Origin: JAFDZV01 sp035549015
GTDB taxonomy: Bacteria > Bacteroidota > Ignavibacteria > OLB7
Direction of reading: 5' to 3'
NCBI GenBank assembly: GCA_035549015.1
Contig: DASZRW010000010.1
Coordinates: forward strand, 45,865-109,864
DNA: 64,000 nucleotides
The notes below the pieces were generated by a model. That model ran no database searches. It was given only the letters and a program-made list of their open reading frames with translations, and was not told where the DNA came from. The translations under genes and the position numbers were made by a program. The number at the start of each line of letters is the position of its first letter. Within the stretch, counting starts at the first letter, position 1. Positions 19,228 through 27,661 of the stretch are shown in pieces.

Positions 19228-20481
19228 ATGCCGGTTCGTGTTTCGTTGTACCAACGCTACTTTCTCGGGAAGCGCGACCTGTTGCTCCTGTGGATCGGGC
19301 AGGTGGCGTCCGGGTTCGGCGATTCGCTGATCTCCATCGGCTTCATCTTCCTCGCGCTCGATCTTACCAACTCGGAAACCGCCGTCGGCCTGTTCCAGAC
19401 CATTGCGTACGTCCCCATCGTTCTCTTCGGCCTTGCCGCCGGCGTGTATGTCGATCGCCGCGATCGCAAGCGCGTGATGCTTGCCGCGGACGGCGGCCGG
19501 GCGTTGGTGCTGGCCGGGATCCCGCTGCTGGCGGTGCTTGGAGGGCTGAACCTCACGATGGCGGGAATCGCCGTGATGGCGGTTACCACGCTCACCGCCT
19601 TCTTCAATCCGGCGTACAACTCAGCGCTGCCGCTTATCGTTGATGAGCCGGCGAGTCTGTTCGGTGTGAACGCCGTGATGCAGTCATCGCGGCAGTTCGC
19701 CTCCATGGCCGGCCCGATGTTCGCTGCCTTCGGCTCCGGCCGGCGCGGCCCGGCGACGCTGCTGGGAGCGAACGCCGTCACCTACATCATCTCCTTTACC
19801 GCCATCTATTTCATCGCTGCGCCGCTTGCATCCGGCGACCGGAGCCGCATCACGTTCGATCATCTGAAGCAGGAGGTGGCCGCAGGCCTTCGCACCGTGA
19901 TGGGGAACCGAAGCGTCCGCGCGGTGTTCCTGCTGACCCTGATCAACAATCTCCTCCTGATGGGGCCGGCATTCGTCGGGACTCCGCTGCTCGTGAAGCG
20001 CGTGTTCGGCGGCACCATCGGCAACTATGCGATCGTTGAGCTGATGTATGCAGTGGGGATGACGATCACCGGCGTGCTGCTGCATCGATTCCCGACGATG
20101 CGCTCGCTCGGCAGGCTGTGGGCGTACGGCCTGGTGTTCGACGGGCTGACCTTCGTGCTCTATCTCTGGGCCGACACACTGCCGCTCCTCTATCTCTTCA
20201 CCTTCATTCATGCGCTCGCGATTCCGATGATCATCGTCTCGCGCGCAACCATCGTGCAGCGGCTGGTGCCGCAGCACGTGCTGGGGCGTGCGTTCGGCTA
20301 CATCGACATCGCCGTGCTGGGCGTTGCGGCCCTCTCCGCCGGCATCACCGGCGTTGTCTGCACGCTGATCGGCCCGCGCCTCACGATCGTGTACGGAGGC
20401 GCGCTTGCCGGAATCGTGGGGCTCGTTGCGCTTACGTTCCGCTCCGTGCGCAACGTCCGCTTCGACGACACGGCCGGATAG
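19228..20481 (+). CDS. Major facilitator superfamily exporter (EntS/MFS_3-like)
   Basis: 417 residues with about twelve hydrophobic segments. After the short basic start MPVRVSLYQRYFLGKRDLLL comes helix 1, and the loop 2-3 signature is present as YVDRRDRKRVMLAADGGRAL. The pattern SALPLIVDEPASLFGVNAVMQSS is typical of the MFS_3 group (EntS-like siderophore and macrolide exporters). The ATG at 19228 is used; the upstream open frame from 19078 overlaps no conserved sequence. It probably pumps a small hydrophobic or chelating compound out of the cytoplasm using the proton gradient; the substrate is unknown. It starts 169 bases after the PASTA gene and converges closely (25 bases) on gluQ. Confidence 0.88.
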   Translation: MPVRVSLYQRYFLGKRDLLLLWIGQVASGFGDSLISIGFIFLALDLTNSETAVGLFQTIAYVPIVLFGLAAGVYVDRRDRKRVMLAADGGRALVLAGIPLLAVLGGLNLTMAGIAVMAVTTLTAFFNPAYNSALPLIVDEPASLFGVNAVMQSSRQFASMAGPMFAAFGSGRRGPATLLGANAVTYIISFTAIYFIAAPLASGDRSRITFDHLKQEVAAGLRTVMGNRSVRAVFLLTLINNLLLMGPAFVGTPLLVKRVFGGTIGNYAIVELMYAVGMTITGVLLHRFPTMRSLGRLWAYGLVFDGLTFVLYLWADTLPLLYLFTFIHALAIPMIIVSRATIVQRLVPQHVLGRAFGYIDIAVLGVAALSAGITGVVCTLIGPRLTIVYGGALAGIVGLVALTFRSVRNVRFDDTAG

Positions 20482-20506
20482 AATCGCGCACCGCATCGTT
20501 CCATCT

Positions 20507-21496
20507 TCACCTCCGGAATGCGATCTCCCCGTTGATTGCCGTCGGGCTTCGCACGATCGATGCCGGGCTGAAGCCTTCAACCAGTCCCCGGGGCATGCAG
20601 GGGGCGGGCGTGGGGCGCAGCCCGCAGCTCGATGCCAGCCAGCCGACCACTGAGGCCGCCGGTACTCCTGCGGCGCGCAGTTCCGCCAGGGAGAGCGAAC
20701 CGTGCCGCTTCGCAAGCCGTGCGCCGTCCGCACCCAGAATCAACGGCACGTGCGCGTACGCAGGCGGCTCCGCGTTGAACGTGCGATGCAGAAGGATCTG
20801 CCGCGGCGTTGAGGCAAGCAGATCGTCGCCGCGAAGCACGTGGGTGATCCCCATCGCGATATCGTCCAGCACGACGGCGAGCTGATAGCCGGGGACGCCG
20901 TCCGCGCGGGCAACGATGAAATCGCCGGTGGTGCGGGAGAGATCCTCCCGAACGGTGCCTGCAACCAGGTCCGTGAAGGTGACAATGGTTCCGTCCGGCA
21001 CGATGAACCGGAGCGCCGGCTCCTTCGCTGCGCGGCGTTCCAGGCGCTCCTCCGGCGTCAGCCTGCGGCAGGATCCGTCGTAATAGTCGCCGGCGCTTCC
21101 GTGCGGCGCGTTCGCGATCCCGCGCAGCTCCCGGCGCGAGCAGAAACACTCGTACAGCAGGTCGCGATCCATCAGCCGGGATATCGCGTCACGATATATC
21201 GGCAGCCGGTTGGATTGAACGAAGTCCGGCGAAAGGTCGTTGTCCCAGTCCAGTCCCAGCCACTCCAGATCCTCCACGATTCGTGCGGCGCCGTTCGGTA
21301 CGGCACGTGCCTGGTCCAGATCCTCGATGCGCAGAACGATCTCACCGCCTGCGGACCGCATCTGAAGCCAGGCAAGCAGGAATGAGCGTGCATTGCCCAG
21401 ATGCAGATACCCCGTGGGGCTTGGAGCCAGCCGGCCTCGCGGCCTGCCTGGAATCGGGCGATGGAGCCCGTTGGAAGAGATGTCGTGTGCGTTCAT
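20507..21496 (-). CDS. gluQ: Glutamyl-Q tRNA(Asp) synthetase
   Basis: 329 residues: the catalytic half of glutamyl-tRNA synthetase without the anticodon-binding domain. The HIGH-equivalent is APSPTGYLHLGNAR near residue 25 and the KMSKS-equivalent is LAKRHGS near residue 270, the degenerate form typical of GluQ. A zinc site is formed by the ECFCSRRELR pair and the later Y-x3-C (YDGSC). The enzyme loads glutamate onto queuosine in tRNA(Asp), so the organism should make or salvage queuosine. Only 37 bases separate it from the upstream rraA-like gene on the same strand, so the two probably share a transcript. It is slightly longer than the ~300-residue E. coli protein. Confidence 0.93.
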   Translation of the reverse strand: MNAHDISSNGLHRPIPGRPRGRLAPSPTGYLHLGNARSFLLAWLQMRSAGGEIVLRIEDLDQARAVPNGAARIVEDLEWLGLDWDNDLSPDFVQSNRLPIYRDAISRLMDRDLLYECFCSRRELRGIANAPHGSAGDYYDGSCRRLTPEERLERRAAKEPALRFIVPDGTIVTFTDLVAGTVREDLSRTTGDFIVARADGVPGYQLAVVLDDIAMGITHVLRGDDLLASTPRQILLHRTFNAEPPAYAHVPLILGADGARLAKRHGSLSLAELRAAGVPAASVVGWLASSCGLRPTPAPCMPRGLVEGFSPASIVRSPTAINGEIAFRR

Positions 21497-21533
21497 TGTC
21501 GCGAATCATCCGGAAACCATGCCGGCGATGCTC

Positions 21534-22202
21534 TCAGAAGCGGCCGAACTGATCGAAGAGCGAGCGGGCCGCGCCGCCGTCCACCAGGCCGCGCTGCGTT
21601 GCGGCTTCCTCGGTGAAGGCGCGTTCCAGTTCGGCGTACAATGTCTCCACATCGCCGCGCCGTACCGCGATCACGCCGTTGGCATCGCCGAACACCAGAT
21701 CGCCGGGGGCGATCTCCACGCCGCCGCAGTTCACCGCGACATCATAGGCCGCCATGTATCCGCGGGTGCGGATATCCTTGATGCATCGGTATTCGCCGAA
21801 CACGGGAAACCCGAGTGCCGCAATCTGCTCGATGTCGCGCACGCCGCCGTTCACGGCTGCCGCAACGGCACCGCGCGATCGCGCGCGCGCGCTCATCATT
21901 CCTCCCCAGAGCGCCGCATCCACCGGCGAGTCCGCCGCGACGACAACGAACGCATCCTCCGGAATGCTGTCCACCATCTCCAGCAGCGTGTGGATCTCCA
22001 CATACTCCGGTGTAGGCACCACGCGGCACGGAAAGGCCCGGCCGCAGACCTTGAGGCCGGGGTCTGGAAATGTCGGCTGGATTGCATGGTGAAGCGCGCC
22101 GCACGGCATGCCCAGCCGCTCCATCGTGTCCGAGAGGAGAGGCGAGTAGAAGCGGAGCATCCCCTGGAGGATTGCACGGTCGATCGGTGTCGTGTCGCTC
22201 AT
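21534..22202 (-). CDS. RraA-like / HMG aldolase family protein
   Basis: 222 residues from the ATG at 22202. The RraA-fold signature is clear: LLSDTMERLG near the N-terminus, then WGGMMSARARSRGAVAAAVNG followed by GVRDIEQIAALGFPVF, with the G-x20-R-D arrangement used by 4-hydroxy-4-methyl-2-oxoglutarate aldolases to bind metal and pyruvate. Members act either as class II aldolases/oxaloacetate decarboxylases or as RNase E inhibitors; the intact RD motif favours a metal-dependent lyase. The long open frame upstream (to 22733) has no recognisable protein character and crosses terminator-like hairpins, so it is excluded. It is likely co-transcribed with gluQ. Confidence 0.82.
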   Translation of the reverse strand: MSDTTPIDRAILQGMLRFYSPLLSDTMERLGMPCGALHHAIQPTFPDPGLKVCGRAFPCRVVPTPEYVEIHTLLEMVDSIPEDAFVVVAADSPVDAALWGGMMSARARSRGAVAAAVNGGVRDIEQIAALGFPVFGEYRCIKDIRTRGYMAAYDVAVNCGGVEIAPGDLVFGDANGVIAVRRGDVETLYAELERAFTEEAATQRGLVDGGAARSLFDQFGRF

Positions 22203-22414
22203 GATATCCGGTGAGAAGTGTGATACGGCCCCCCGGCCGGTTGCGCAAGTTAGAGCTTCCGATACAATGCCGATCGTCCGCCACGGTTCTCGCCGTGCGC
22301 GGAGGCGGATGCCGGGATGCTGCTGCCCGTGGGATACCGGCAGCAGGCGTATGCCCGTGAACGGGGGAAGGGGCGCCTGGATTCCGTGCTGCCGGAAGGT
22401 CGGAGCAAACGACA

Positions 22415-22442
22415 AAGGGACGACGCACACGCGTCGTCCCTT
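22415..22442 (-). terminator. Strong hairpin, 12-bp perfect stem
   Basis: AAGGGACGACGC (22415-22426) pairs with 22431-22442 around a four-base loop. On the minus strand it follows the Cys-rich gene, and the next bases read TGTCGTTTG. A terminator is likely, although it is ~220 bases past the stop. Confidence 0.6.
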
Positions 22443-22523
22443 CGGAGCGATGGCCGGCGAAAGCCGGTCGCCATGCGTCGAGTCGCATGGCACAATACCG
22501 GGTGATGCGGAAGGCCAACGCTT

Positions 22524-22550
22524 CCCTCCGCTACGCCACATAGCGGAGGG
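22524..22550 (-). terminator. Hairpin, 10-bp perfect stem
   Basis: CCCTCCGCTA (22524-22533) pairs with 22541-22550 around a seven-base loop. It lies about 110 bases past the stop of the minus-strand Cys-rich gene and could be its first terminator, or part of a structured 3' untranslated region with its neighbours. Confidence 0.5.
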
Positions 22551-22579
22551 GAAATCAGTGCGATGATTCGTCCATCCGT

Positions 22580-22599
22580 ACAGCCGTCGGTTCGGCTGT
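22580..22599 (-). terminator. Short hairpin nearest the Cys-rich gene stop
   Basis: ACAGCCG (22580-22586) pairs with CGGCTGT (22593-22599) around a six-base loop, ~65 bases past the stop of the gene ending at 22663. No clear U-run follows, so it may only be structural. Confidence 0.35.
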
Positions 22600-22662
22600 G
22601 CAGCCTTCGTTTCGGACTTCGTTTCCGCATGAGGTCGTGGTGCGGATGCGAAGAGAGCGGAT

Positions 22663-23058
22663 CTAATCCGCGCAGATGCAATCGATCGGTGACGGCGTCG
22701 CCACGATTTCGATGCAGCCGTTGCGGCGCCCAAGGCAGACCCGACTGCAGCAGAATTCGCCGATCGGCGTCACCACGCAGTCACCGAATGTGAGCGGAAC
22801 CAGATTGTTGCATGCATTGCGCACGGCGAACCGTGGCGTATCCACACAGGGAACGGAGAACTGTGTTGCCGAATTCGGTTCTACGGTAACGCATCGTTCC
22901 ACGTCTCCGAACTTCGCACAGATCGTGAGGCGGCAGTTCGTGTTGTTGACGATGTTGAGGCAACAATCGCCCTGTGCCTTCAGGCCGGCGGGGAATAGGC
23001 ACGCACTGGCCGCGCCGATCGCCAGCACCAACATCGCAAGAAGCATTCTGCGTTGCAT
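22663..23058 (-). CDS. Small secreted Cys-rich protein (paralogue A)
   Basis: 131 residues with a clear Sec signal (MLLAMLVLAIGAASACLFPA, likely cleaved near AGLKAQ-G). The mature ~102 residues contain about twelve Cys, starting CCLNIVNNTNCRLTICAKFG, suggesting several disulfides outside the cytoplasm. It shares the NNT-x-C-x3-C motif and general layout with the next gene (23262-23633), so the two are paralogues. The mature part is predicted all-beta by its alternating pattern. No known domain is recognised and no T9SS sorting tail is present. A GGAGAG ribosome site precedes the ATG at 23058. Confidence 0.7.
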   Translation of the reverse strand: MQRRMLLAMLVLAIGAASACLFPAGLKAQGDCCLNIVNNTNCRLTICAKFGDVERCVTVEPNSATQFSVPCVDTPRFAVRNACNNLVPLTFGDCVVTPIGEFCCSRVCLGRRNGCIEIVATPSPIDCICAD

Positions 23059-23261
23059 GGCACTTCTCTCCTATGAGATTAGGTGAACGAAACGGGGAGC
23101 AGTTGGTATTCATGCCGTTCGTGTTCCCGGACCGCCCGGCTCCTGCAGCCGGTGGAATCCACCAGAACAGGAGCGTTGCGCGGTGCGGAACTTCACGCCG
23201 TGTGGATCAGGACATGACCTTCCATTGATAAAGAGAATCGGCAGCCACGAAAATGGACATG

Positions 23262-23633
23262 CTAGGGGCATGGGCACGGGCCTGCAGCCGTGTTGATCAC
23301 CAGGAAGAACGTGCAGCCGACAAATCCGGTCGTGAAGGAGATGTTTGCGCAGCAGGCGCCCAGGTTCACATCGGTCAGAGAGCCGAACAGCGGAATCTTG
23401 CGCAGCGTTCCGCAGGTCTGAATCGTAAGCGTGCCCGTGGTGCATAGGATCTGCGTGGTAGTGTTTCCCGGCGCAACGGTGGCGCAGGCAGTGCCGGATG
23501 CATCGCACATCGTGACCGGGCAGGTTGTGTTGTTCCTGACCGTCAACGGGCCCATGGTCTGTGCGTTCGTCTGTGCACCGGAACGGAGCACCGCCAGCGC
23601 ACAGAGCAGCGCGCCGAGTGCCGCGCGAAGCAA
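23262..23633 (-). CDS. Small secreted Cys-rich protein (paralogue B), start uncertain or frameshifted
   Basis: 123 residues if it starts at the TTG at 23633, which gives a good signal sequence (ALGALLCALAVLRSGAQ) and a mature Cys-rich part with LTVRNNTTCPVTMCDASG, a LGACCANISF block and the ending GPCPCP. The motif NNTTC-x3-C matches paralogue A. A more natural start, ATG AAG AAG AAC at 23647, lies 14 bases upstream but in the wrong frame; adding one base between it and 23633 would fuse MKKN to the signal peptide. So either TTG is used, or there is a one-base deletion (real or a sequencing error). Much longer upstream starts in the same frame (to 24002) are not protein-like. Confidence 0.6.
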   Translation of the reverse strand: MLRAALGALLCALAVLRSGAQTNAQTMGPLTVRNNTTCPVTMCDASGTACATVAPGNTTTQILCTTGTLTIQTCGTLRKIPLFGSLTDVNLGACCANISFTTGFVGCTFFLVINTAAGPCPCP

Positions 23634-24169
23634 TGGTTCTTCTTCATTGTCGGCTGTGATGTTTGCGGACCGTTCCCGCCGGCAGTGTGCCATGCGTTGC
23701 CAACGGCGTTGAATGGAATGCGCCCGCAGGGAGCGACGAGTGGGCGCCGTTGGATCGGGCCACTTCAACCGCCCTGCGGGCGCTGATGATCGCCGGGGCC
23801 GCATGGTGGATCGCATCGCATCATGGTGCGGCTCTCCCTGTGCCGGCTGCAACGTCTCGGCGGTGGGGGCCTGATCCCCACCCGCATACCGAAACAGTAC
23901 CGCTACATGCCGCCTGCGGGTCGGTATGCACGTCGTATGTCTAAGAGGCGCGAGGGGGAGGGAATTGGACATGGCTCGCGCACCGGCGATTCGATCGGAC
24001 AACCAGATACGGTGGTGGACCGGTGCTTCGAGACAGTACGGCCGCTCCGGTTGTCCGGAGCGGCCGTCCCTTCAACATGACTCGATAGTATCAGGGACTT
24101 CCGAAGTCCCATCGTTCGGCGCCGCATGATCGTGATCGCTGAAGCGCCGATCGGAGCTGCCGGGAACTG
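23634..24169. other. Region between the OmpA-like gene and Cys-rich paralogue B
   Basis: About 530 bases. It holds the strong OmpA-gene terminator (24038-24067) and should contain the promoter of the Cys-rich paralogue B gene. No gene is supported; the long minus-strand frame to 24002 looks like non-coding read-through. Confidence 0.45.
24038..24067 (-). terminator. Terminator hairpin after the OmpA/TSP3 gene
   Basis: A perfect 13-bp stem (ACGGCCGCTCCGG at 24038-24050 with 24055-24067) around a TTGT loop, ~100 bases past the stop of the minus-strand OmpA-like gene. The strength of the stem supports termination although the following tract is not very U-rich. Confidence 0.65.
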
Positions 24170-26056
24170 CTAGTCGCAGCCCTGAACAACGGCTACCGAG
24201 ATACGGCGGTTCTGCTTGCGAATCGCCTCCAGTTCATCCTTGCTCATCTTCTTGGCTTCCTTCGCGCTCGGTTCCTTCACCTTCGGACGCGATGAGCCAT
24301 AGCCGATGGCACCAAGGATCTTCGTCGGGTTCACACCCTGCTGCACCAGCCAGTCACGAACCTTCTTGGCGCGCATGTCGGAGAGCTGCTGGTTGCGCTT
24401 CGGGTTCCCCTCGGATGATGCATGCCCTTCCAGTGTCACCTTCAGATTGTCGCACTGGTTGATGTACTGCAGCATCTTGTTCAGGTTCGCCGCCGTCTCC
24501 GGCACGTCGAAGTTGAAGTTGTCCGTGTTGACGATGAAGAGGATGTCGTTGAAGTCCACCTTCGTTCCCTTCTTCGGTGCCTCCGGGCAACCGTTGCGCG
24601 GGCCTTCCTGGGCCTTGCCGGGGATCAGCGGGCATGCGTCGGCATCGTCGCGAACGCCGTCGCCGTCTGTATCCTGCTTCAACGGATCGGTCTTCGTACG
24701 ATGCACCTCGTCGCCGTCGCTGAGCGAGTCGCCGTCGGTATCCTTGAGCGTCGGGTTCGTCTTGTAGTTCGTGACTTCCTCGTAATCACTCAAGCCATCA
24801 CCGTCAGTGTCCTTCTCGAGAGGATTCGTACGGTACCTGTTCACCTCGTCGCCGTCGCTGAGCAGGTCGCCATCGGTATCCTTGTTCGTCGGCACCGTCT
24901 TGTACTTGTTCACCTCGTCGCCGTCGGTCAGGCCGTCGCCGTCGGTGTCCTTGTTCGTCGGATTCGTCTTGTAGGTGTTCACCTCGTCACCGTCGGTAAG
25001 ACCATCGCCGTCCGTATCGGTAACGAGCGGGTTGGTCTTGTACGTGGTAACCTCTGCGCCGTCGGCAAGGCCGTCGCCGTCGGTGTCCTTGTTGGTCGGC
25101 TTCGTCCTGTAGGTGTTCACCTCGTCGCCGTCGGTCAGGCCGTCGCCGTCGGTATCCTTCTCCAGCGGGTTCGTGCTGTACACGCGCACCTCGTCGCCGT
25201 CACGCAGCCCGTCGCCGTCGGTGTCCGGATTGTTCGGGTCGGTGCCAAGGCGGCGCTCCTCCTTGTTGGTGAGGCCGTCGCCGTCGTTGTCGGAGGAGCC
25301 GAAGTAATATGCCAGGCCGATGCCCACGGTCAACAGACCGTCCTGCGGGCTGGTGCTCCCCCCCTGGCGGTTCACCGAGAAATCGTCCAGCGAGTCCGTG
25401 AGAGCGAAGTGATAGGTGCCGGAGGCTTCGAGCATCCAGTTCTCATCCACATACACTTCAACGCCTGCGCCGAACGGGAGCGAGAACGCATTCGGCGAGT
25501 AGCGCTTCAATGCGAGGTTCGGGAGTTCGTCGCCGCTCTTGTTCGTGGCCTTCCAACCGAGATACTCCATGCCGACGAACAGATACGGATTCGCCGCGCC
25601 GTCGGGAACCAGATTCAGCTTGAAGTGGAGCGCAAGGTCCGTCACCGCCGTCTTGTTCTGATCCTCGATGCGCACGTTCGTTGGCGGACGCGATCCCGGA
25701 TTGCCGGGATCGAACGAGGAGGGATCGGGGTACAGGCCACCGATTCCCTGCGTGCCGAAGTAATCGGGATACTGAGAGATCTTCGCGGGCGTGACATCGT
25801 AGTTGAAGTTGATGAGACCACCCTCGAGGCGAATCGTCAGATACTTGGCGAGGTTGTACAACAGATCGACCTTGCCGCCAAAGCCGATGTTGTTGTCCTT
25901 GAATTCACCAAAGTACTTCGTACCGAAGCCTCCGATGCCTATGCCTACCTTCCCCTGCTCAACCTGTGCCGTGGCGACTCGTGGCATCGCAAGGATCGCG
26001 GCTGCGATCAACACGACCGCGATGTGCCATCCTGTGCGTTTCAGTTGTGTCGTCAT
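24170..26056 (-). CDS. OmpA-family outer membrane protein with thrombospondin type 3 repeats
   Basis: 628 residues. A signal peptide (VVLIAAAILAMPRVATAQ) is followed by a ~230-residue outer-membrane beta-barrel (KVGIGIGGFGTKYFGEF to LLTVGIGLAYYFG). Residues ~258-480 are about ten TSP3 calcium-binding repeats of the form DTDGDGLTDGDEVNTYKT, then a short linker with a Cys pair, then the OmpA C-terminal domain (DFNDILFIVNTDNFNFDVP; LEGHASSEGNPKRNQQLSDMRAKKVRDWL) that binds peptidoglycan. The TSP3 rod probably spans the periplasm and is stiffened by calcium. The ATG at 26056 follows GGGGAA; the TTG at 26071 is less likely. The period of the repeat in DNA (~75 bases) reflects the protein repeat. 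A major structural porin is the likely role. Confidence 0.93.
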   Translation of the reverse strand: MTTQLKRTGWHIAVVLIAAAILAMPRVATAQVEQGKVGIGIGGFGTKYFGEFKDNNIGFGGKVDLLYNLAKYLTIRLEGGLINFNYDVTPAKISQYPDYFGTQGIGGLYPDPSSFDPGNPGSRPPTNVRIEDQNKTAVTDLALHFKLNLVPDGAANPYLFVGMEYLGWKATNKSGDELPNLALKRYSPNAFSLPFGAGVEVYVDENWMLEASGTYHFALTDSLDDFSVNRQGGSTSPQDGLLTVGIGLAYYFGSSDNDGDGLTNKEERRLGTDPNNPDTDGDGLRDGDEVRVYSTNPLEKDTDGDGLTDGDEVNTYRTKPTNKDTDGDGLADGAEVTTYKTNPLVTDTDGDGLTDGDEVNTYKTNPTNKDTDGDGLTDGDEVNKYKTVPTNKDTDGDLLSDGDEVNRYRTNPLEKDTDGDGLSDYEEVTNYKTNPTLKDTDGDSLSDGDEVHRTKTDPLKQDTDGDGVRDDADACPLIPGKAQEGPRNGCPEAPKKGTKVDFNDILFIVNTDNFNFDVPETAANLNKMLQYINQCDNLKVTLEGHASSEGNPKRNQQLSDMRAKKVRDWLVQQGVNPTKILGAIGYGSSRPKVKEPSAKEAKKMSKDELEAIRKQNRRISVAVVQGCD

Positions 26057-27661
26057 GAAATTGTTCCCCAATTGGTTGTGTCCAACGATCGGTTCGCCCT
26101 GCAGATCAGTGCCCCCAAGACACGGTTGCGACTGTATGAGCGGACTGCCGGAACTATATGGTTAGGATCGATTGACTGCACTTCGATTCCCCGAATGCGC
26201 GCGATCACTGCTCAAGGACCTGGTTCGGACATTGTGGGCGGAGATGGTGGAGAATGATTCCGTCTCTGTCCGAAACGTCGTCTCCAGAGGGGGAAGCGCG
26301 GGCCGTTGAATGCAGCGAATGCGCCCGGATTGCGCGCGGCAAACTACATGGCTCACACTGCTCATCTCCGTCAAAGAATGTTTCGTTACGCCCGAATGCC
26401 CATTGCATCGGCCATCGGAGCGCATCGAATACGATGCCTTGGCAGTCTTGTAAACGTGCGTGAGGGACTACGAGTTAGCGGCGGATCGTATCGCGGAGCG
26501 ATAGATTGCGGCCGAGGGAGGAGAGGAGCGGGCAGATATGTCGGTACACGAGGGTTCCCTGCGGATACGACGAAACGTATCGCGATACGGAGCAGTGTAT
26601 CGATAACCGGAAGAGTGGCCGGGGAGGAGGCCGTGAGGGATGGCATCAATCTACATCGTTCGCGGCAATTCGCCACACGATAAGTGAGAAAGACTTTCGA
26701 ACCCGGGCGATGGCTTCCGGTGGCGGCTCCGATAGCGGATTCCGGTGGCCGGGTCCGGTGACGGGTCCGATGGCGGGTTTCGTGGCGGCATCGGGAGGAT
26801 CTTCACGCCGGGAATATTCCTTCCTGATGGTTGGATAGTTCGGATGCCGGGGGCATGCCGCGCCTGCGCTCTTCTCGAGATCTCCGATTCCATTCCCGTG
26901 GCTCGGCAGGGGCGCTGGACGGCAGGGGAGAACGGAGCCTCCACCGGAAGATGGAGGCATGGCGCCCGTGGTTCAGCCGGCGGTCCGCCGGAACCGCGGC
27001 ATGCGGGGAATGGAGCCTGCCGGAAGTAGTGCATGCGTGCCTCATGCGGCGGGGCGCCCGGCACCCGCGGCGCTCCCGGTCCGGGTTCCGATTCTTCCGC
27101 CAGCCGGCCCTGCTCCGCTCCCGCCGCCGGCCGCTTCGTGCATCGACCGCCATTGTCGCGGGAATATCGTGCGATCACGAAACGGTGTGTCGGCATGGTA
27201 ATATTGATATCGATGCCTTGGTGTATACGCGCTGCCCCCTCATCCTCGGGGCGCGTGCCGGAACTGAATCGTGCTGCGATGGGAGGCGCTGGATGATCGA
27301 TGAGGGAGCGAATCGTGGCGTCACGTGTCGTGATGCCGTGGGCGGAGTGGGCACCGCCGGCGAGCGGATACCCTGGAGACCTTCAATGATGGGGCCTGCA
27401 GCGCCGCGTGTCGCTGAACGTATCGCGCGGTAATTCCGGAATCCCTGAATCATTTATTTCGGGTGCGATCCTCTTGCGGCATTCCGGTGTAAACAATCCT
27501 AAACCTTGCTCACAATTTAGTTGCGATCCCCCGGGGCATGCGGTATATTCGCCCCGGCTTTAAGCATATTCCCCTGCTCACTGCCTCCCCTCTGACAATA
27601 TCCCATATCCACTTAGTCCAGTTACGATCCGCAGTGTGGATCGGAAAGGAGTGCTATCGAC
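26057..27661. other. 1.6-kb gene-free region before the large operon
   Basis: No open frame here has protein-like composition or a plausible start. The stretch 26715-26785 contains degenerate repeats of CCGGTGGC/GGGTCCG. Base composition changes to AT-richer between ~27435 and 27620, where a promoter-like site sits (27521-27549). The OmpA-gene promoter should lie near 26060-26200. An untranslated RNA cannot be excluded, but no clear structure was recognised. Confidence 0.4.
27521..27549 (+). promoter_or_regulatory. Sigma-70-like promoter for the giant-protein operon
   Basis: TTGCGA (27521-27526) and TATATT (27544-27549) are separated by exactly 17 bases, within a local AT-rich island in otherwise GC-rich DNA. 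The start would be near 27556, leaving a ~105-base leader before the first gene. It is the only promoter-like site seen ahead of the ten-gene run. Confidence 0.5.

Larger units (their letters stand above)
22203..22662. other. Gene-free region rich in hairpins
   Basis: 460 bases between the rraA-like start and the end of the first Cys-rich gene. Three strong inverted repeats lie here (22415-22442, 22524-22550, 22580-22599) and a weaker one near 22448-22475. No coding sequence is convincing. Besides ending the Cys-rich gene transcript it must supply the rraA-gluQ promoter. Confidence 0.5.

Noticed and set aside
24660..25310. Regularly spaced DNA repeats that could suggest a CRISPR array
   Set aside because: The ~75-base periodicity is coding: it encodes TSP3 repeats, with no unrelated spacers between identical repeats and no cas genes nearby.
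24422..26257. 611-codon + strand open frame opposite the OmpA/TSP3 gene
   Set aside because: Its Val/Arg repeats are the reverse reading of the TSP3 codons; the minus frame has signal peptide, barrel, TSP3 and OmpA domains.
26693..26712. tRNA T-arm-like sequence TTCGAACCCG
   Set aside because: No matching acceptor, D-arm or anticodon stem could be built around it.
26651..27196. 181-codon minus-strand frame and others in the 1.6-kb gap
   Set aside because: Pro/Arg-rich random-looking translations, no ribosome site, no domain, several competing frames of similar length.
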